Assembly (NCBI GenBank): GCA_947642745.1
Contig: CANRTU010000045.1
Location: forward strand, 1 to 36,247
Source of the DNA: an uncultured Eubacterium sp.
GTDB lineage: Bacteria > Bacillota > Clostridia > Lachnospirales > Lachnospiraceae
Reading direction: 5' to 3'
DNA: 36,247 nucleotides
Positions within the stretch are counted from its first letter, which is position 1. Each line of letters starts with the position of its first letter. Shown here piece by piece: positions 8,893 to 17,031 of this stretch. The notes under the pieces are model-generated. The model worked only from the letters and a program-made list of their open reading frames with translations. It made no database searches and was not told the origin of the DNA. The translations under genes and the position numbers were made by a program.

Positions 8893-8979
8893 ACTCATTA
8901 GTATTAACAGGCAATGGAAATAAATGGCTGGCCACAGCTATCTGAGTTTCATTGCCAGACCACATCAGGAGGTGTTGTA

Positions 8980-9432
8980 ATGATAGAAGCAACCAGTTGT
9001 GGTGGTGTGGTAATATTCCGTGGTAAAATTCTGTTACTCTACAAAAATTATAAAAATAAGTATGAGGGATGGGTTCTTCCAAAGGGTACTGTTGAAGAAG
9101 GAGAAGATTATAAAGAGACAGCAGCCAGGGAAGTTTTGGAAGAAAGCGGCGTTAATGCAGCGATTATCAAATATGTTGGCACAAGCCAATATTCATTTAA
9201 TGTACCGGAGGATACAGTGGAGAAGGAAGTCCACTGGTATCTGATGATGGCGGACAGTTATTACAGTAAACCACAATGGGAAGAGTATTTTGCTGACTCC
9301 GGTTATTACAAATTTCATGAAGCGTACCATCTGTTAAAATTTTCGAATGAAAAACAGATACTGGAACAGGCTTATAATGAATATCTGAGTCTGAAAAAAT
9401 GTAATCTCTGGGGAAGCAAAAAGTATTTCTGA
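8980..9432 (+). CDS. NUDIX hydrolase
   Basis: A small hydrolase of nucleoside diphosphates linked to another moiety. The 150-residue product contains a complete Nudix box at residues 36-58: Gly36, Glu42, Arg50-Glu51, Glu54-Glu55 and Gly57 all stand at the positions required by GX5EX7REUXEEXGU. The N-terminal GGVVIFRGKILLLYK strand is typical of the Ap4A-hydrolase-like branch, but the substrate cannot be fixed. An upstream in-frame ATG at 8914 exists; the ATG at 8980 is preferred because AGGAGGTG (8968-8975) sits just before it and the Nudix fold then starts at the usual distance. It is a single-gene unit, divergent from the mannitol operon, with its own promoter and a perfect hairpin after it. 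Confidence 0.92.
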   Translation: MIEATSCGGVVIFRGKILLLYKNYKNKYEGWVLPKGTVEEGEDYKETAAREVLEESGVNAAIIKYVGTSQYSFNVPEDTVEKEVHWYLMMADSYYSKPQWEEYFADSGYYKFHEAYHLLKFSNEKQILEQAYNEYLSLKKCNLWGSKKYF

Positions 9433-9505
9433 GGCATTTTGGCGGAACGGTTTTCCAAAAAAACGCAGGCACACGGTAAATTCTCACAGAATCTGCCGGC
9501 ACACA

Positions 9506-9541
9506 AAAGGACTGTTGGAACAGCGTTGATAACAGTCCTTT
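9506..9541 (+). terminator. Terminator after the NUDIX gene
   Basis: A perfect 11-bp stem: AAAGGACTGTT (9506-9516) with AACAGTCCTTT (9531-9541), 14-base loop. The A and T ends lie inside the stem, so it could act in both directions. It lies about 75 bases after the NUDIX stop. Confidence 0.75.
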
Positions 9542-9609
9542 CTTCAGATACCACAAACCCATAAAAATGAAATTCTGTTAATGATTACCGGATGCCGTAA
9601 GGAGCTTGC

Positions 9610-9954
9610 ATGATTTGGTATGAAAATTTGTATATTGGGGAAAGTATCCCTAAGAAAGATGCAAAGATCAGACGTCTGAAAAGGAAGATTGAGCACAGGG
9701 CAGGTCTTCCTGATATATATATCATTATTCTGTGCAGATACGGAAGCGGTCTGCTGGAAATCATACCAGCCAGGGAATTGCCGCAAAAGCATTATCCCGT
9801 GCACAGGATGTATGTGGTAGGCCTGGCCAGGGGATATAAAGAATCATTAAGGACTGCTGCGGATATCGTGACAGATGTATACCGGCAGACCGGCGGTTTT
9901 GAAATCCGTGGCTTTGTATTAAAACAGAAACAAAAGGCAGGTGACAGGATATGA
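9610..9954 (+). CDS. Conserved-type hypothetical protein before DUF2953/GerW
   Basis: I do not recognise this 114-residue protein. It has no signal peptide or membrane segment. It is basic at both ends (IPKKDAKIRRLKRKIEH near residues 13-29; LKQKQKAGDRI at the end) with a hydrophobic core strand LPDIYIIILCRY (about 33-44) and a segment LARGYKESLRTAADIVTDVY (about 72-91) that looks helical. The start has TAAGGAG at 9598-9604. Its stop overlaps the DUF2953 start by 4 bases, so the two are coupled, which suggests a role linked to the spore-related genes downstream. Confidence 0.8.
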   Translation: MIWYENLYIGESIPKKDAKIRRLKRKIEHRAGLPDIYIIILCRYGSGLLEIIPARELPQKHYPVHRMYVVGLARGYKESLRTAADIVTDVYRQTGGFEIRGFVLKQKQKAGDRI

Positions 9955-11126
9955 TAAAATCAGCCGGCCTGTTTTTGCTTCTGCTGCTGAAAATAGCCGG
10001 ATGGATAGCGCTGATTCTGTTTTTACTGCTTCTGGCTATCATACTGCTCGTATTACTGGTACCAGTGCGTTATCATGTATCCGCACAGAATACGGATGAA
10101 GCCGGCATAACAGAACATCCGGTAATCCGCAATCCGGTAAAAACACCTGATATGCGGCTTACCTTTACCTGGCTTATGCATATATTTCATGTTTCATTTC
10201 TATATGATCATGAGAAATTCCGGTATCAGATACGGCTTGGAGGCATTGACCCGCAAAAGCTTTCAGCCTGTTTCAGACAACGGAAGAAAAGCCGCAGCCA
10301 CCCGCACGGAAAAAAGAAAGAGGCAACGGAAAAAAGAAACGGACCAGGGCAGGACGAAGCAGGGACAGCAGCAAATAACGCCAAAGCGCAGCATACTACA
10401 GACTCCTGTCAGACAGATTCCGGACAGCGGCAGACAAAAACAGACCAGGAGCCGGTTGCTGAAAGTGACAGACCAGATGAATTAAACGAAATGGCCGGAA
10501 TCCCCCGGCAGCTGAAAACTTTCACAAAAGATGTTCCGGCAAAAAAGACGGGAAATGACAGAACACAGGTTTCTTCCGGGCAAAAAACGAAGCCTCCGGC
10601 AAATAAGCGCAAAAAGAATTCCGCTTCCGAAAAAGAAATTTTAAAGAAAGAGAGTTCAAAAAAAGAAACTTTAAAAAAAGAAACTTTAAAAGAACGCAGA
10701 AAAAAAACTACCGCATCCGGGGGAAAAAAATCCGCCGGTAAATCCAGCAAAGGTTCCGGACTCAGCCGGCTTCATAAAGAATTTACCGATGAGACAAACC
10801 GGAGTGCGGCGCTTCATCTATGGAAAGAAATCTGTTACCTGTTCACTCATTACAGGCCACAGAAATTACAGGCGGATCTTTCGTTTTCCCTGGCGGACCC
10901 TTCTCTTACCGGAAGAGTGCTGGGCGCACTGAGTCTGTTGCCGGTGATATACCGGTACCCATGCAGGATTGTGCCGGATTTTGAATCGGAATCTGTATAT
11001 TTCACTGGTTCTTTAATGATGAAAGGTAAAATTTCAGTGACGGTCTTTCTGATCAGCTGTCTGCGGATGCTGCGTGACAAAAACGCCATGGGGTGTATGC
11101 GCCGGCTTATGGGCAGGAGCGGATAA
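9951..11126 (+). CDS. DUF2953 domain membrane protein (YtfI-like)
   Basis: A 391-residue protein with one strong N-terminal membrane helix (about 5-38), a first DUF2953-like part (about 65-108, MRLTFTWLMHIFHVSF), a long low-complexity hydrophilic insertion (about 110-275) rich in Lys, Ser, Thr, Gln and Glu, and the C-terminal DUF2953 part (about 285-385, LQADLSFSLADPSLTGRVLG then FTGSLMMKGKISV). The insertion ends in short KKET-type repeats (about 228-252). In Bacillus subtilis a DUF2953 gene (ytfI) stands next to the gerW homologue ytfJ, and the same pairing is seen here. The molecular role is unknown; a membrane function in sporulation is inferred. It is coupled to the 114-residue gene by an ATGA overlap. 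Confidence 0.85.
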   Translation: MIKSAGLFLLLLLKIAGWIALILFLLLLAIILLVLLVPVRYHVSAQNTDEAGITEHPVIRNPVKTPDMRLTFTWLMHIFHVSFLYDHEKFRYQIRLGGIDPQKLSACFRQRKKSRSHPHGKKKEATEKRNGPGQDEAGTAANNAKAQHTTDSCQTDSGQRQTKTDQEPVAESDRPDELNEMAGIPRQLKTFTKDVPAKKTGNDRTQVSSGQKTKPPANKRKKNSASEKEILKKESSKKETLKKETLKERRKKTTASGGKKSAGKSSKGSGLSRLHKEFTDETNRSAALHLWKEICYLFTHYRPQKLQADLSFSLADPSLTGRVLGALSLLPVIYRYPCRIVPDFESESVYFTGSLMMKGKISVTVFLISCLRMLRDKNAMGCMRRLMGRSG

Positions 11127-11278
11127 TCTGTACAGAATCTGCGGATAACAGATAAACCATGACCGGTTATTGATATTGAATCATATGTTACAGATCGTTT
11201 CAGATCAATTTTATGGATCATTTACTGTATAGAAAAAAATAGTGACAGAAATCATAGAAAACAGGAGGAAAACAGCAT

Positions 11279-11695
11279 ATGTCAGACAATAGTTTCAGTT
11301 CTACCGTAGCATCATTATTTAAAGGCATGGACAGCTTTATTACCACAAAAACTGTGGTGGGGGAAGCCGTGCATATCGGGGATACGATTATCCTGCCGCT
11401 GGTGGACGTGTCTTTTGGCGTAGCCGCCGGAGCGTTTACCGGAGAAAAGAAAAATAACGGCGGCGGCGGTATGGGAGGCAAAATTACGCCAAGCGCCGTG
11501 CTGGTTATTCAGAATGGAACAACAAAACTCGTAAATGTGAAAAACCAGGATGGAATCACAAAGATTCTGGATATGATACCGGACTTTGTAAACAAATTTA
11601 CATCTAAGGACAAAAAAACAGCGGTGGACGCACAGGCGCAGAAAATGGCTGCCGAAGAACTGGAAAACCAGCTGGAACAGTCCCTGGGAGAATAA
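11279..11695 (+). CDS. gerW: GerW family sporulation protein (YtfJ)
   Basis: Member of the GerW/YtfJ family, which in Bacillus is made in the forespore and is needed for L-alanine-driven germination. The 138-residue sequence shows the family core: an N-terminal helix followed by VVGEAVHIGDTIILPLVDVS (about 26-45), a Gly-rich loop GGGGMGGKITPSAVLVI (about 61-77) and a final helix. The start follows AGGAGG at about 11262. It is separated from DUF2953 by 152 bases with no clear sigma-A promoter; a forespore promoter would be expected but none is convincing. A strong hairpin follows. Confidence 0.92.
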   Translation: MSDNSFSSTVASLFKGMDSFITTKTVVGEAVHIGDTIILPLVDVSFGVAAGAFTGEKKNNGGGGMGGKITPSAVLVIQNGTTKLVNVKNQDGITKILDMIPDFVNKFTSKDKKTAVDAQAQKMAAEELENQLEQSLGE

Positions 11696-11753
11696 AACGG
11701 TATTTAAACACCGTGCAGACACACAATTTGTTCCGGAACTGGTAATTTTATGA

Positions 11754-11800
11754 AAAACCCAGCCGCCTGCTGCATATAATGTAGCAGGCGGCCGGGTTTT
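11754..11800. terminator. Strong hairpin terminator after gerW
   Basis: AAAACCC and GCCGCCTGCT (11754-11771) pair with AGCAGGCGGC and GGGTTTT (11783-11800), one mismatch in 18 positions, loop about 11 bases. The T-run is part of the stem, so the element can terminate in both directions. It separates gerW from the small membrane ORF. Confidence 0.82.
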
Positions 11801-11834
11801 GTGCCGCGGATTACAGACAGAATCGAAGTGAAGT

Positions 11835-11972
11835 ATGAGAAGGATATGTGGATTTGCGATGTTCTGGATAGCGGTAGGAATGCTGATTATGCTGTTTATT
11901 CCGGAACTATGGATTGCGCTGATGGTCATAGGTTTTTTAATGATCTGCGGATATAATATGTTTTGCAGGTAA
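11835..11972 (+). CDS. Small membrane protein, 45 residues
   Basis: A short open frame starting ATG AGA AGG and ending TAA. The product begins MRRICGFAMFWIAVGM and has two hydrophobic stretches, about 6-22 and 24-43, with a Pro-Glu turn (PEL, 23-25), so it would form a hairpin of two membrane helices with a positive N terminus. The ribosome site is weak (GAAGTGAAG region), and no clear promoter is seen. It lies alone between the gerW terminator and the rpmB terminator. The composition (Trp, Met, Cys, few charges) looks like a real miniprotein rather than chance, but without comparison this is moderate support only. Function unknown. Confidence 0.5.
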   Translation: MRRICGFAMFWIAVGMLIMLFIPELWIALMVIGFLMICGYNMFCR

Positions 11973-12022
11973 ATCCGGCGCTGAAGCATCCGGTTTTGCC
12001 GGATACTCCGCCTGCGGGCAAT

Positions 12023-12072
12023 AAAAAGCTGCCTGCCAGAACGCTTTGTACGGTCCGGACAGACAGCTTTTT
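12023..12072 (-). terminator. Terminator of rpmB
   Basis: AAAAAGCTGcCTG (12023-12035) pairs with CAGaCAGCTTTTT (12060-12072), one mismatch, loop 24 bases. Read leftward, the stem ends in a run of five T about 60-100 bases after the rpmB stop. The symmetric A/T ends make it bidirectional. Confidence 0.7.
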
Positions 12073-12128
12073 ACTGTCATTACATGTTTTCTGTGTTTTT
12101 ACCGTTATCCCGGCAACGGATATTCCCA

Positions 12129-12314
12129 CTATGCCCGTTCTACTTTACCTGATCTGAGGCAGGCAGTACAGACATACTGTTTTTTTCTTGCACCGTTTAC
12201 GATACATCTTACTGATTTAAGATTAGGTTTAAATTTCCTGTTAGTCCTTCTATGTGAATGGCTCACATTATTTCCAAAAACAGTGGTTTTTCCACAGACT
12301 GCACACTTAGCCAT
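12129..12314 (-). CDS. rpmB: 50S ribosomal protein L28
   Basis: A structural protein of the large ribosomal subunit. The 61-residue product begins MAKCAVCGKTTVFGNNVSHS, standard for bacterial L28, and has two zinc-ribbon CXXC pairs (Cys4/Cys7 and Cys49/Cys52), so it is the zinc-binding type. The start at 12314 is preferred over an in-frame upstream ATG at 12353 because GGAGGTG lies directly before it and the family starts with MAK. It is a single-gene unit with a near-consensus promoter upstream and a hairpin downstream, divergent from yloU as is usual in Firmicutes. Confidence 0.97.
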   Translation of the reverse strand: MAKCAVCGKTTVFGNNVSHSHRRTNRKFKPNLKSVRCIVNGARKKQYVCTACLRSGKVERA

Positions 12315-12373
12315 TTCAGCACCTCCTTGTACAAAATTAAGTCCTACATACATATCAGACTCACGACATGGTT

Positions 12374-12402
12374 ATTCTATCAAAAGCAAAACCTAAATGC
12401 AA
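12374..12402 (-). promoter_or_regulatory. Promoter of rpmB
   Basis: Minus strand TTGCAT (12397-12402), 17-base spacer, TAGAAT (12374-12379). Near-consensus sigma-A promoter giving a leader of roughly 50 bases before the rpmB start. Confidence 0.75.
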
Positions 12403-12441
12403 GAATATTTTTCATTTTTTTTCAGAAATCGTAAAAAGATG

Positions 12442-12470
12442 TTTTCTTTTTTGTAAAAAATGGTTATAAT
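12442..12470 (+). promoter_or_regulatory. Candidate promoter of the yloU-fakA-recG operon
   Basis: Perfect -10 TATAAT at 12465-12470 with a weak -35 TTTTCT at 12442-12447 (17-base spacer), in a T/A-rich stretch. The start point would be near 12477, about 30 bases before the yloU ATG. Confidence 0.5.
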
Positions 12471-12508
12471 ATCTTTTAACCACTGGCAGATATGATTGGA
12501 GGTACGCT

Positions 12509-12868
12509 ATGAAAGGACAGTTTGAGAATGAGTATGGCCGGGTTGTCATTGCCAATGATGTCATTGCGACTTATGCCGGCTCCGTGGCAGTGGAATGCTT
12601 TGGGATTGTAGGCATGGCTGCGGTTAATATGAAAGACGGTATTGTAAAATTATTAAAAAAAGATTACCTTACCCATGGTATTAATGTGTCTGTTGATGAA
12701 AAAAATGAGATTACGATTAACTTTCATGTCATTATTTCATATGGCGTAAGTATTAATACGGTAACAGGCAATCTGATTGATACGGTAAAATACCGGGTAG
12801 AAGAATTCACAGGGATGCGAATTAAAAAGATCAACATTTTTGTTGAAGGCGTCCGGGTGATTGATTAA
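12509..12868 (+). CDS. Asp23/Gls24 family envelope stress response protein (YloU-like)
   Basis: Small cytoplasmic protein of the Asp23 (alkaline shock) family, 119 residues, with the family pattern IANDVIATYAGSVAVECFGIVGMA near the N terminus and a C-terminal RVEEFTGMRIKKINIFVEGV segment. Members are often membrane-anchored by partners and tied to envelope stress; here, as in Bacillus yloU-yloV, it directly precedes the fatty acid kinase gene. The start ATG follows GGAGGT. The stop overlaps the ribosome site of fakA. Its exact role in this operon is not known. Confidence 0.93.
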   Translation: MKGQFENEYGRVVIANDVIATYAGSVAVECFGIVGMAAVNMKDGIVKLLKKDYLTHGINVSVDEKNEITINFHVIISYGVSINTVTGNLIDTVKYRVEEFTGMRIKKINIFVEGVRVID

Positions 12869-12881
12869 GGAGGACGTGGAA

Positions 12882-14573
12882 TTGGAAATCAATACGATAG
12901 ATGCTGTGGTTCTGGCAAAAATGTTTTTAAACGGCGCAAAAAATCTGGAGTCAAAAAAAGAGTGGATTAATGAACTGAACGTATTTCCGGTACCGGACGG
13001 GGATACCGGCACCAATATGTCCATGACGATCATGTCTGCGGCGAAAGAAGTCAGCGCACTGGAAAAACCGGACATGTCCTCAGTGGCAAAGGCAATCGCA
13101 TCTGGTTCCCTGCGTGGAGCAAGGGGAAATTCCGGTGTTATTTTATCCCAGCTTTTCCGTGGGTTCACAAAAGTGATCAGTAAGGAAAAAGAAATTACTG
13201 TTCCGATACTGGCGGCTGCCATCCAGAAAGGCGTAGAGACCGCTTACAAAGCTGTTATGAAACCAAAGGAAGGTACCATTCTCACCGTGGCAAGAGGCGG
13301 TGCGGACAAGGCTGCCGAGCTGGCGGAAGAGACGGACGACCTGGTTTATTTTATTGACGAGGTCATAAAAGAGGCGCAGCTTGTGCTGCAAAAGACCCCG
13401 GATATGCTGCCGGTATTAAAACAGGCTGGCGTTGTGGATTCCGGCGGACAGGGACTGGTGGTTATCTTACAGGGGGCCTGTGACGCACTGTCAGGCAGGG
13501 AAATCGACTATACCATCGAAGCGGAAGCCTCAGCGACAGTTACAAAAATTTCAAAAGAAACCGAAGCGGAAATCAGATTTGGTTATTGTACGGAATATAT
13601 CGTTGTACTTAATCATCCATTTTCAGACGACGCTGAGCAAAAATACAAATCTTTTCTGGAATCCATTGGTGACTCTATCGTAGTGGTGGCGGACGACGAA
13701 ATCGTAAAGACCCATGTACATACCAATGATCCTGGACTTGCCCTTCAGGAAGCGTTGAAACATGGTTCTTTAAGTAAAATTAAAGTAGACAATATGCGGG
13801 AAGAACATCAGGAACGTCTGATTAAAGACGCTCAGAAACTGGCGCAGAAACAGGCTGCGGAGCGTATGGACAAAAACCCGGATACACAAAACGTGACCGT
13901 GGAAGAACCCCGCAGGGAAACCGGATTTATAGCGGTCTGCGCAGGAGAAGGCTTAAGCGGAATCTTCAAAGGACTGGGCGTGGACGTGGTAATAGAAGGC
14001 GGACAGACAATGAATCCGAGTACGGAAGATATTTTAAACGCCATTGAAACGATTCCGGCGGACCATATCTTTGTACTGCCAAATAATAAAAATATTATTC
14101 TGGCGGCAAACCAGGCTGCGTCACTTACAAAAGACAGACAGGTGCACGTAATCCCGGCAAAGACAGTTCCCCAGGGGATCGCCGCACTGATCAGCTATAT
14201 ACCGGAACAGTCTGCCAGTGAAAACGAACAGCGCATGACTGAAGAAACCGGAAATATTCAAACCGGACAGGTCACCTATGCGGTCCGTGATACGGTGATC
14301 GACGATAAGGACATCCGCCAGGGCGATTATATGGGAATCGGTGACCAGTCCATTCTGGCAGTGGGCCGTGATCTGGAAGAGGTGACCCTTAATATGACAG
14401 ACTGTATGATCGGTGAGGATACCGCTCTTGTAAGCATTTATTATGGGGAAAATGTGGATGAGGATACCGCGGCCGGACTGGCGGATAAGATTTCCGCAAA
14501 ATATGACAGTCTGGAAGTGGAAGTCCAGTATGGCGGACAGCCGGTTTACTATTATATGATATCTGCAGAGTAA
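12882..14573 (+). CDS. fakA: DAK2-domain fatty acid kinase subunit A (YloV-like)
   Basis: ATP-binding subunit of the FakAB fatty acid kinase, which phosphorylates fatty acids held by FakB so they can enter phospholipid synthesis. The 563-residue protein has an N-terminal DhaL/DAK2 domain with the metal and nucleotide signature PDGDTGTN (38-45; Asp39, Asp41), the GARGNSGVILSQ loop, a middle domain, and a C-terminal DegV-like part. TTG at 12882 is taken as start because TAAGGAGG (12865-12872) sits 9 bases before it and the resulting N terminus matches the family; TTG at 12861 is in frame but upstream of the ribosome site. No FakB (DegV) gene is in the window. Older annotation calls this YloV or a dihydroxyacetone kinase-like protein. 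Confidence 0.9.
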   Translation: MEINTIDAVVLAKMFLNGAKNLESKKEWINELNVFPVPDGDTGTNMSMTIMSAAKEVSALEKPDMSSVAKAIASGSLRGARGNSGVILSQLFRGFTKVISKEKEITVPILAAAIQKGVETAYKAVMKPKEGTILTVARGGADKAAELAEETDDLVYFIDEVIKEAQLVLQKTPDMLPVLKQAGVVDSGGQGLVVILQGACDALSGREIDYTIEAEASATVTKISKETEAEIRFGYCTEYIVVLNHPFSDDAEQKYKSFLESIGDSIVVVADDEIVKTHVHTNDPGLALQEALKHGSLSKIKVDNMREEHQERLIKDAQKLAQKQAAERMDKNPDTQNVTVEEPRRETGFIAVCAGEGLSGIFKGLGVDVVIEGGQTMNPSTEDILNAIETIPADHIFVLPNNKNIILAANQAASLTKDRQVHVIPAKTVPQGIAALISYIPEQSASENEQRMTEETGNIQTGQVTYAVRDTVIDDKDIRQGDYMGIGDQSILAVGRDLEEVTLNMTDCMIGEDTALVSIYYGENVDEDTAAGLADKISAKYDSLEVEVQYGGQPVYYYMISAE

Positions 14574-14592
14574 AACAGAAAAGGAGACGTCC

Positions 14593-16650
14593 ATGGATAT
14601 CACAACGCCTGTCCGCAGCATCAAAGGCGTCGGCCCCAAAACAGAACAGTTATTTCAGAAAACCGGGATATACACAGCCGGCGATCTGCTGCTTCGCTTT
14701 CCACGGGAATATGCCAGATTTCCGGAACCAGTATCCGTGTGTGAAGCGAAGGAGGGTATGAAATGCGCAGTCACGCTGCTGGTCAATGGTCCGGTGACGA
14801 TAAAACGTACCAGGACCATGCAGGTGGCTGTATACCAGACACTTTGTCAGGATGTGCGGATGGAATTTGTCTGGTACCGTATGCCATATGTACGCAGTAC
14901 ACTTGTTTCCGGAAAGACCTTTATCCTGTATGGAACCATACAGCGAAAAAACTACATGCTGACCATGGAGCAGCCCGCCATCTATACGCCGGCGCAGTAT
15001 GATGCCCTGTCTGGTTCCCTGCAGCCGGTATACGCCCTTACCGCAGGTCTTACCAACAATCTGTACAAAAAAACACTGCGGCAGGTCATGGCGGAGGACA
15101 TACCATTAACAGAATACCTGCCGGAAGCGGTCCGAAAGAAGTATGACTTCCGGGATTATGGAAAAGCTGTAGCCACAATGCATTTTCCGGCGGATATGGA
15201 TGCGCTGGCAAATGCCCGCCGCCGGCTTGTATTCGACGAATTTTTCCTGTTTGTGCTGTCCATGCGGCTGCGAAAGGAGCAGGGGCAGAACATCGAAAAC
15301 CAGTTTCCGCTGAAAACAGAACATCTGCTGGCCCCGCTGTATGAAAAGCTGCCCTATGGGCTGACGAAAGCCCAGCGGAGGGTCATGGACGAAATACAGT
15401 CGGATTTGTGCGGTACATATATTATGCAGCGTCTGATTCAGGGAGACGTAGGGTCCGGCAAGACGATCCTGGCTTTTTTTGCCATGTATCTCATGTCCGC
15501 AAACGGATACCAGTCAGCTATTATGGCACCTACAGAAGTGCTTGCCAGACAGCATTACGAGACATTTACCGGGTATTGTGAGCTGTTCGGGCTTGATATC
15601 CATGTGCTTCTTTTAACCGGTTCCATGACGGCGAAACAGAAACGGCGGGTGTATGACCGGATGCAGCTGTACGCAAATGCGATGATTATCGGCACACATG
15701 CGCTGATACAGGAACGGGCCATGTATGACAACCTTGCCCTGGTAGTGACGGATGAACAGCACCGTTTCGGCGTCCGCCAGCGGGAAACGTTTTTTAAAAA
15801 AGGCAACAGTCCCCATATCCTGGTCATGAGCGCAACGCCCATTCCAAGGACGCTGGCTATTATCCTGTACGGGGATCTGGACATATCCGTCATAGACGAA
15901 GTGCCCGCCAGACGGCTGCCGGTCAGAAACTGTGTGACGGGTACCGGTTACCGTTCGAAAGCCTATGATTTTATCCGGAAGGAAGTGGAAGCAGGTCATC
16001 AGGCATACGTCATCTGTCCGCTGGTAGAAGCCAGTGAACAGATGGAAGGGGAAAACGTAATGGATTACAGCGAAAAGCTGAAACAGGCCCTTCCGGATTA
16101 TATAAAGGTGGGCATTCTCCACGGAAAAATGAAACCTGAGCTGAAAAATGACATCATGGAAGCCTTTGCGGCAAACCAGATCCAGGTGCTGGTATCCACC
16201 ACGGTTGTGGAAATAGGCGTAAATGTGCCTAATGCCACGGTTATGATGATCGAAGACGCCCAGCGCTTCGGTCTTGCCCAGCTTCATCAGCTGCGGGGAC
16301 GTGTAGGCCGTGGGGAAGCCGCTTCCTACTGTATTATGATGGATACTTCCAGTACAAACGGAGAGAATCCAAGGCTTGCGATTCTGAATAAAAGCAACGA
16401 CGGCTTTCAGATAGCCAGTGAAGATCTGAAACTGCGGGGCCCCGGGGATTTCTTTGGCATCCGTCAGAGCGGCGATATGCTGTTTTATCTGGCGGACATC
16501 TATCAGGACGCCTCCGTACTGCGCCAGGCCTCAGAAGAAGCCGCAAAGATCCTCTCTGAGGACCGGGAACTGGCGGATCCGGAACACCAGGGACTGCGCC
16601 GCAGACTGGCACAGTATAAAAATGACCAGCCGGAGCTTTTCAATATCTGA
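14593..16650 (+). CDS. recG: ATP-dependent DNA helicase RecG
   Basis: Double-stranded DNA translocase that regresses stalled replication forks and processes branched recombination intermediates. In the 685-residue protein, the N-terminal wedge domain (about 1-240) starts with the HhH-like SIKGVGPKTEQLFQKTGI; the helicase part has Walker A GDVGSGKT (284-291), the motif II variant DEQH (387-390) typical of RecG, SATPIPRTLA, and QLHQLRGRVGRG (motif VI). Length is normal. The start follows AAAGGAGA, 19 bases after the fakA stop, so it is the last gene of the yloU-fakA-recG string, an arrangement common in Firmicutes. A bidirectional hairpin follows. Confidence 0.97.
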   Translation: MDITTPVRSIKGVGPKTEQLFQKTGIYTAGDLLLRFPREYARFPEPVSVCEAKEGMKCAVTLLVNGPVTIKRTRTMQVAVYQTLCQDVRMEFVWYRMPYVRSTLVSGKTFILYGTIQRKNYMLTMEQPAIYTPAQYDALSGSLQPVYALTAGLTNNLYKKTLRQVMAEDIPLTEYLPEAVRKKYDFRDYGKAVATMHFPADMDALANARRRLVFDEFFLFVLSMRLRKEQGQNIENQFPLKTEHLLAPLYEKLPYGLTKAQRRVMDEIQSDLCGTYIMQRLIQGDVGSGKTILAFFAMYLMSANGYQSAIMAPTEVLARQHYETFTGYCELFGLDIHVLLLTGSMTAKQKRRVYDRMQLYANAMIIGTHALIQERAMYDNLALVVTDEQHRFGVRQRETFFKKGNSPHILVMSATPIPRTLAIILYGDLDISVIDEVPARRLPVRNCVTGTGYRSKAYDFIRKEVEAGHQAYVICPLVEASEQMEGENVMDYSEKLKQALPDYIKVGILHGKMKPELKNDIMEAFAANQIQVLVSTTVVEIGVNVPNATVMMIEDAQRFGLAQLHQLRGRVGRGEAASYCIMMDTSSTNGENPRLAILNKSNDGFQIASEDLKLRGPGDFFGIRQSGDMLFYLADIYQDASVLRQASEEAAKILSEDRELADPEHQGLRRRLAQYKNDQPELFNI

Positions 16651-16707
16651 CCGGATTTGTGTATGACACATAAGAAAGCATTTAAAGAACAGCAAAAGCT
16701 GATAACG

Positions 16708-16749
16708 GAAAAAGCTGATACAGGGATACTACCCGGTACCAGCTTTTTC
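16708..16749. terminator. Bidirectional terminator between recG and the SASP gene
   Basis: GAAAAAGCTGATAC (16708-16721) pairs with GTACCAGCTTTTTC (16736-16749), a single mismatch in 14, loop 14 bases. The genes on both sides converge on it, and either direction ends in a run of five T. Confidence 0.85.
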
Positions 16750-16792
16750 TGTTTCAGTTTTTATTGTATGACAGAATCCGGTATCATAATGC

Positions 16793-17002
16793 CTATGATT
16801 CGCCTCCTGCCATCTGTTTTTCCTGGGCTTCAATCATTTTTTTCACCATATAACCACCCACGGAACCATTCTGACGGGAAGTCAGATCACCGTTGTAGCC
16901 GTGCTTTAACGGTACACCCAGTTCGTCTGCGACCTCATATTTGAAACGGTCCAATGCTCCCTTTGCTTCTGGTACTGCGCTCTGATTAGAATGATTACTC
17001 AT
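16793..17002 (-). CDS. Alpha/beta-type small acid-soluble spore protein
   Basis: DNA-coating protein of the dormant spore that protects DNA from UV and chemicals and is degraded at germination. The 69-residue product shows the family core: an N-terminal ALDRFKYEVADELG, with a germination-protease-like cleavage context, and LTSRQNGSVGGYMVKKMIEA at the C-terminal half. The start follows AAAAGGAGG. It is a single gene, leftward, between recG and rqcH. A sigma-G promoter would be expected; a CATAATA box on the minus strand about 75 bases upstream fits a -10 but has no good -35 partner. Confidence 0.95.
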   Translation of the reverse strand: MSNHSNQSAVPEAKGALDRFKYEVADELGVPLKHGYNGDLTSRQNGSVGGYMVKKMIEAQEKQMAGGES

Positions 17003-17031
17003 AATAATTGCCTCCTTTTATCCTAAGTGTC

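Noticed and set aside
8691..8979. cre (CcpA) site in the mtlR upstream region
   Set aside because: Some TGNAA-like words are present but none with the central CG and symmetric flanks required of a cre box.
8914..8979. ATG at 8914 as the NUDIX start
   Set aside because: No ribosome site, and the extra 22 residues precede a normal Nudix N terminus that has AGGAGGTG directly upstream of its own ATG.
10600..10720. Short A-rich repeats that could suggest a non-coding repeat or frameshift hot spot
   Set aside because: They are in frame in the DUF2953 gene and encode KKET-type low-complexity repeats; the frame stays open on both sides and the C-terminal domain follows normally.
12861..12881. TTG at 12861 as the fakA start
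   Set aside because: It lies upstream of the ribosome site TAAGGAGG (12865-12872), which itself points to the TTG at 12882.
15613..16287. 224-codon open frame on the minus strand inside recG
   Set aside because: It is fully covered by the intact, motif-complete recG on the other strand, has no ribosome site and reads as low-similarity His/Cys/Phe-rich shadow sequence. The same holds for other long antisense frames in fakA, rimO, ygiQ and mtlA.
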